DNA of 9,119 bases, from positions 1 to 9,119 of the forward strand of contig WLHW01000051.1 of assembly GCA_009702525.1 (NCBI GenBank). The letters are read 5' to 3'. Positions within the stretch are counted from its first letter, which is position 1, and every line of letters begins with the position of its first letter. A program made the position numbers and the translations under genes. This document shows positions 6,568-9,119 of the stretch, piece by piece. The stretch is from Actinomycetota bacterium (GTDB taxonomy: Bacteria > Actinomycetota > Actinomycetes > Nanopelagicales > Nanopelagicaceae). A model generated the notes under the pieces. It was not told the origin of the DNA. It was given only the letters and a program-made list of their open reading frames with translations, and made no database searches.

Positions 6568-7712
6568 TATGGAGCCAATCGTATTAGATGTTCGCGAGTC
6601 TTCATGCGCGCATCTTCTTCGATGGCACTGACATCGGCCAAATCTCGTATCGTTGCAGCCACACCATTGTCATACGCATTCACAACTGCAGCAACTACGC
6701 TCACAATCGATGAAAACTCTAAAGAGTTAGTCAAGAAAGCATCTACAGCAACTTCATTAGCCGCGTTGAAAATTGTAGGAAGTACTCCACCACCCTGACC
6801 GCAATGTCTGGCGAGATCAACTGCTGGGAATCTGTCTGCATCTATAGGAGAAAAACTCCAGGTGTGTGAACGGGTCCAGTCAATCGGTAGCGTTGAATTC
6901 GCGAGCCTTTCTGGCCAATTAAGTGCATAGGAAATTGCACCCTTCATATTGGGCGGACTTGCTTGAGCGATTGTCGAGCCATCAATAAATTCAACGAGTG
7001 AATGCACTACCGACTGTGGGTGGATTACTGCTTCTATGTTTTCATACGGCATTGAAAAAAGATGGTGGGCTTCGATAATCTCTAAACCTTTGTTAACTAA
7101 AGTTGCAGAGTTAATAGTTACTACCGCACCCATACTCCACGTTGGATGCGCCAATGCATCCTCAATTGAGATACCTTGTAAATCTACGCGATCTCTAAAT
7201 GGTCCGCCACTTGCCGTCAGAACTAACTTCCTAATTTCACTTCGCGAACCGGCTTGAGCACACTGCCAAATCGCACTGTGCTCTGAATCCACGGGAATTA
7301 TCTGATGTACCTGCGCCTTACTCATTACTAAATCTCCACCGGCGACTAAAGACTCTTTGTTGGCAAGTGCAAGAATATTTCCAGCATCTAAAGCTGCCAG
7401 AGTTGGGCCTAAACCAATTGAGCCAGTAATGGCATTGAGCACTGTGTCGCACTCCATTGCAGCAATCTGTGTTGAAGCTTGCGGGCCATCAATCACGATC
7501 ACGCCAGGGAGTGCTTCTCTAATAATTTCGCCATTATTTATTACACCCACGTATGTAACGTTAAACTTTTTAGCTTGTTCGATAATGAGTGCGGGATTAT
7601 TTCCAGCACAGGTGAGTGCGATTACACGGAAACTGGTGGGATTATCAGCAATAATCTGGAGAGCCTGTGTTCCAATCGATCCCGTCGATCCAAGAATGAC
7701 AACATCACGCAT
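6567..7712 (-). CDS. dxr: 1-deoxy-D-xylulose 5-phosphate reductoisomerase
   Basis: Dxr converts DXP to 2-C-methylerythritol 4-phosphate using NADPH and a divalent metal. It is the first committed MEP step and the fosmidomycin target. The 381-residue protein is of normal length and its active-site elements are intact: the NADPH loop GSTGSIG (8-14), ANKESLV (117-123), the metal and substrate residues Asp142, Ser143, Glu144 (PVDSEHSA), TASGGPF (166-172), HPTWSMG (189-195) and NSATLVNKGLE (201-211), where Asn207, Lys208 and Glu211 contact substrate and metal. ATG at 7712 directly follows the ureohydrolase stop (TGAATG) and gives the family's usual N-terminus. The site-2 protease start overlaps its stop. 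Together with ispG this places two MEP enzymes in one transcription unit, as in other actinobacteria. Confidence 0.97.
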   Translation of the reverse strand: MRDVVILGSTGSIGTQALQIIADNPTSFRVIALTCAGNNPALIIEQAKKFNVTYVGVINNGEIIREALPGVIVIDGPQASTQIAAMECDTVLNAITGSIGLGPTLAALDAGNILALANKESLVAGGDLVMSKAQVHQIIPVDSEHSAIWQCAQAGSRSEIRKLVLTASGGPFRDRVDLQGISIEDALAHPTWSMGAVVTINSATLVNKGLEIIEAHHLFSMPYENIEAVIHPQSVVHSLVEFIDGSTIAQASPPNMKGAISYALNWPERLANSTLPIDWTRSHTWSFSPIDADRFPAVDLARHCGQGGGVLPTIFNAANEVAVDAFLTNSLEFSSIVSVVAAVVNAYDNGVAATIRDLADVSAIEEDARMKTREHLIRLAP

Positions 7713-8711
7713 TCATCGGTCCAAAAGATTTTGTACCGGCGAATAAGCCTGACCAGAGCGGCGTTTAGCGATTGCACTGAGAGCTTCTAAAACAACTCGG
7801 TTAGCTAAAATTGCGGTGATATCTGCGCTATCAAAGGCTGGAGCCACTTCAACAATATCGATTCCAACTATTGGAAGCTCTAAACAGATTCTACGAACCG
7901 ACTCCAGAAGTTCACGGCTAGTCATTCCACCAGGCTCTGGTGTTCCAGTACCTGGAGCCATTCCTGGGTCAACTACATCGATATCTACTGATAAGAAAAC
8001 TCCATCGCATTCATTAGTCAATATTGCAAAGGATTCATCAAGGACTGTATTTAATCCACGATTGTGAATCTCTGTCATCTCATATGAACGCATTCCTTGA
8101 TCGCGCATCCAATCGAGGGTCTTTGAATCTGGCCAATAACCGCGCAAGCCCAGTTGCAAGAAACGATCACCGCGCACTGTTCCAGTATCAATTAAACGTC
8201 GCATAGGAGTTCCATGACCAATAAGAGCGCCAAATTGATCCTCGCCAGTATCGGCATGGGCATCAAAGTGAATCATCGAAATCTTACCTAGACCTCGGTG
8301 ACGCGCAATTCCTGCAACATCGGCCGATGCAATGGAGTGATCTCCACCCAAAATAACAGGGATTGCACCTGCACGTGAAATTTTTTCGGTAGCAACCGCT
8401 AAGACTTCAAGAGATGCAACAAGGTCTCCCCCTGGCATTAACAAATCTCCGGCATCAACGACTTTCATCGCCTTTAACGCATCGATACGCAGCGCTAGAT
8501 GAGGACGCTCACCATCGTGCGGAAGATAATCTCCGCCCCGAATTGCTTGAGGCCCAAACTTTGCACCTGAGCGATGTGATGTTCCACTATCAATGGGTGC
8601 ACCAACAATGACAACGTCGGCATCGGCAAAAGTTGAGGCGATATCTAAATCACAGCGTGCGATTCCAAGGAAAGTGAAATCTGGGCCGTACATATTGCCG
8701 TGGTTGGTCAT
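7713..8711 (-). CDS. speB: Ureohydrolase family enzyme, probable agmatinase
   Basis: The enzyme belongs to the arginase/agmatinase family, which splits guanidino compounds into urea and an amine with a two-metal centre. All six metal ligands are visible: His125 (GGDHS), Asp150, His152 and Asp154 (DAHAD), and Asp243 and Asp245 (SVDID). VDPGMAPGTGTPEPGG (247-262) is typical of agmatinase-like members rather than true arginases. At 332 residues it has a longer N-terminus than E. coli SpeB. Agmatine, giving putrescine and urea, is the default substrate, but guanidinobutyrate, guanidinopropionate or free guanidine hydrolases share this fold and these motifs, so specificity is open. Its TGA abuts the dxr ATG. 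It lies 62 bp after a Liv-type transporter gene. ATG at 8711 has no Shine-Dalgarno, and a TATCCT element 6 bases upstream suggests a leaderless mRNA. Confidence 0.9.
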   Translation of the reverse strand: MTNHGNMYGPDFTFLGIARCDLDIASTFADADVVIVGAPIDSGTSHRSGAKFGPQAIRGGDYLPHDGERPHLALRIDALKAMKVVDAGDLLMPGGDLVASLEVLAVATEKISRAGAIPVILGGDHSIASADVAGIARHRGLGKISMIHFDAHADTGEDQFGALIGHGTPMRRLIDTGTVRGDRFLQLGLRGYWPDSKTLDWMRDQGMRSYEMTEIHNRGLNTVLDESFAILTNECDGVFLSVDIDVVDPGMAPGTGTPEPGGMTSRELLESVRRICLELPIVGIDIVEVAPAFDSADITAILANRVVLEALSAIAKRRSGQAYSPVQNLLDR

Positions 8712-8723
8712 TGTTTAAGGATA
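8712..8723 (-). promoter_or_regulatory. Possible -10 element for a leaderless speB transcript
   Basis: On the transcribed strand TATCCT (8723-8718) is followed by TAAACA and then the ATG. The distance is what a leaderless mRNA beginning at the ATG would need, and no Shine-Dalgarno is present. No convincing -35 box is seen about 17 bases upstream. Leaderless genes are common in actinobacteria, but this is a short, degenerate match. Confidence 0.3.
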
Positions 8724-8750
8724 GGCGTAAAGCTTTAAGAATCGAAACCA

Positions 8751-8770
8751 GCACAATTCGCAAATTGTGC
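8751..8770. promoter_or_regulatory. Perfect 8-bp inverted repeat between livF and speB
   Basis: GCACAATT and AATTGTGC flank a 4-base centre, with no mismatch. The repeat starts 3 bases after the livF stop and ends 39 bases before the speB ATG, upstream of the possible -10 element. As RNA it would be an 8-bp stem with a 4-base loop, but TGGTTTCG follows instead of a T-run. It may be an operator for a dimeric regulator, a stem protecting the livF mRNA end, or a weak terminator. No known regulator consensus was recognised. Confidence 0.5.
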
Positions 8771-8773
8771 GTG

Positions 8774-9119
8774 TCAGCCGACTCCTAGATAGCTCTCCTG
8801 TACGCGTGGATCGGCCAGTAGGTCACTAGCTTTACCTGAGAGCACACAATAACCAGCCTCTAAAACATAGGCATTCTTAGCGATAGTTAAGGCGGCATCG
8901 ACATCTTGATCAACCATCAAGATAGATGTTCCAGACTCGGCAATGCTAGGAAGGGCTTGAATAATCTCATCGACGACCACGGGAGCAAGGCCAAGAGAGA
9001 GCTCATCGATAACAATTAAATTCGGCTTACTCATTAGGCCTCGAGCGATAGCGCACATCTGCTGTTCGCCACCGGACATGCTTCCAGCAATCTGATTAAG
9101 GCGTTCGCCAAGGCGTGGA
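8774..9119 (-). CDS. livF: Branched-chain amino acid type ABC transporter ATPase (LivF), C-terminal part
   Basis: The gene runs in from beyond base 9119; 114 codons are visible, about half of a LivF (usually near 235 residues). The frame is open to the window edge, reading PRLGERLNQIAGSMSGGEQQ just before the internal Met at 9079. Visible parts are the ABC signature MSGGEQQM, the Walker B strand LIVIDE, the D-loop SLGLAP, and a VDQDVDAAL segment where LivF proteins carry VEQN or similar in place of the common switch histidine. The Walker A motif lies outside. LivF works with LivG, two permeases and a binding protein to import branched-chain or other amino acids, and related systems carry urea or amides; the form here resembles LivF more than UrtE. 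The TGA at 8776-8774 is followed by the inverted repeat and the ureohydrolase gene. Confidence 0.9.
   Translation of the reverse strand, partial: PRLGERLNQIAGSMSGGEQQMCAIARGLMSKPNLIVIDELSLGLAPVVVDEIIQALPSIAESGTSILMVDQDVDAALTIAKNAYVLEAGYCVLSGKASDLLADPRVQESYLGVG

Noticed and set aside
8751..8770. The inverted repeat taken as an intrinsic terminator of the liv operon.
   Set aside because: The stem is AT-rich in its inner half and no T-run follows on the transcribed strand (TGGTTTCG). It may still stabilise the 3' end, so it is listed as a repeat or possible operator instead.
9077..9079. ATG at 9079 as the start of a short 101-residue ATPase.
   Set aside because: The frame stays open upstream to the window edge and encodes normal LivF sequence before the signature motif, so this Met is internal.

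Overview
The window is a housekeeping stretch of an actinobacterial chromosome in which every supported gene lies on the minus strand, so transcription runs from high to low coordinates. NusA, ProRS, IspG and the RseP-type protease all have actinobacterial features, for example the NusA N-terminus and its GPMG KH loop, and the IspG N-terminus ending in LAPRRKTRQ. The order dxr, rseP, ispG, proS, rimP, nusA, infB matches the order known from Mycobacterium and Streptomyces. By eye the GC content is well below that of typical high-GC actinobacteria, and the intergenic gaps are very short. This fits a streamlined, low-GC lineage such as the freshwater acI group (Nanopelagicales), but the organism assignment is inference.

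Layout in transcription order. (1) 9119-8774: the C-terminal half of a LivF-type ABC ATPase, cut by the window edge. (2) 8773-8712: a spacer with a perfect 8-bp inverted repeat. (3) 8711-7713: a ureohydrolase, annotated as agmatinase. (4) 7712-4238: dxr, rseP and ispG, which are two MEP isoprenoid enzymes around a membrane site-2 protease. (5) 4228-2504: proS. (6) 2500-1718: a TSUP (TauE/SafE, YfcA-like) membrane permease. (7) 1677-235: rimP and nusA, with a predicted promoter inside the end of the permease gene. (8) 234-86: a 149-bp spacer with two predicted RNA hairpins where ylxR would normally sit. (9) 85-1: the first 28 codons of infB.

The genes are tightly packed. speB and dxr abut, dxr and rseP overlap by one base, rimP and nusA abut, and proS and the permease are 3 bp apart. 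The stretch from speB to the permease could be one transcript. rimP, nusA and infB form the conserved ribosome-maturation, transcription-elongation and translation-initiation operon. Dxr and IspG supply isoprenoid precursors. The livF and speB pair suggests uptake of a nitrogen compound followed by release of urea, but the substrate cannot be read from sequence.

I found no mobile element, CRISPR array, tRNA, rRNA or clear novel system. The most interesting points are non-coding (the nusA-infB spacer without ylxR, the palindrome before speB and its SD-less start), together with the accessory genes that have joined this conserved cluster.
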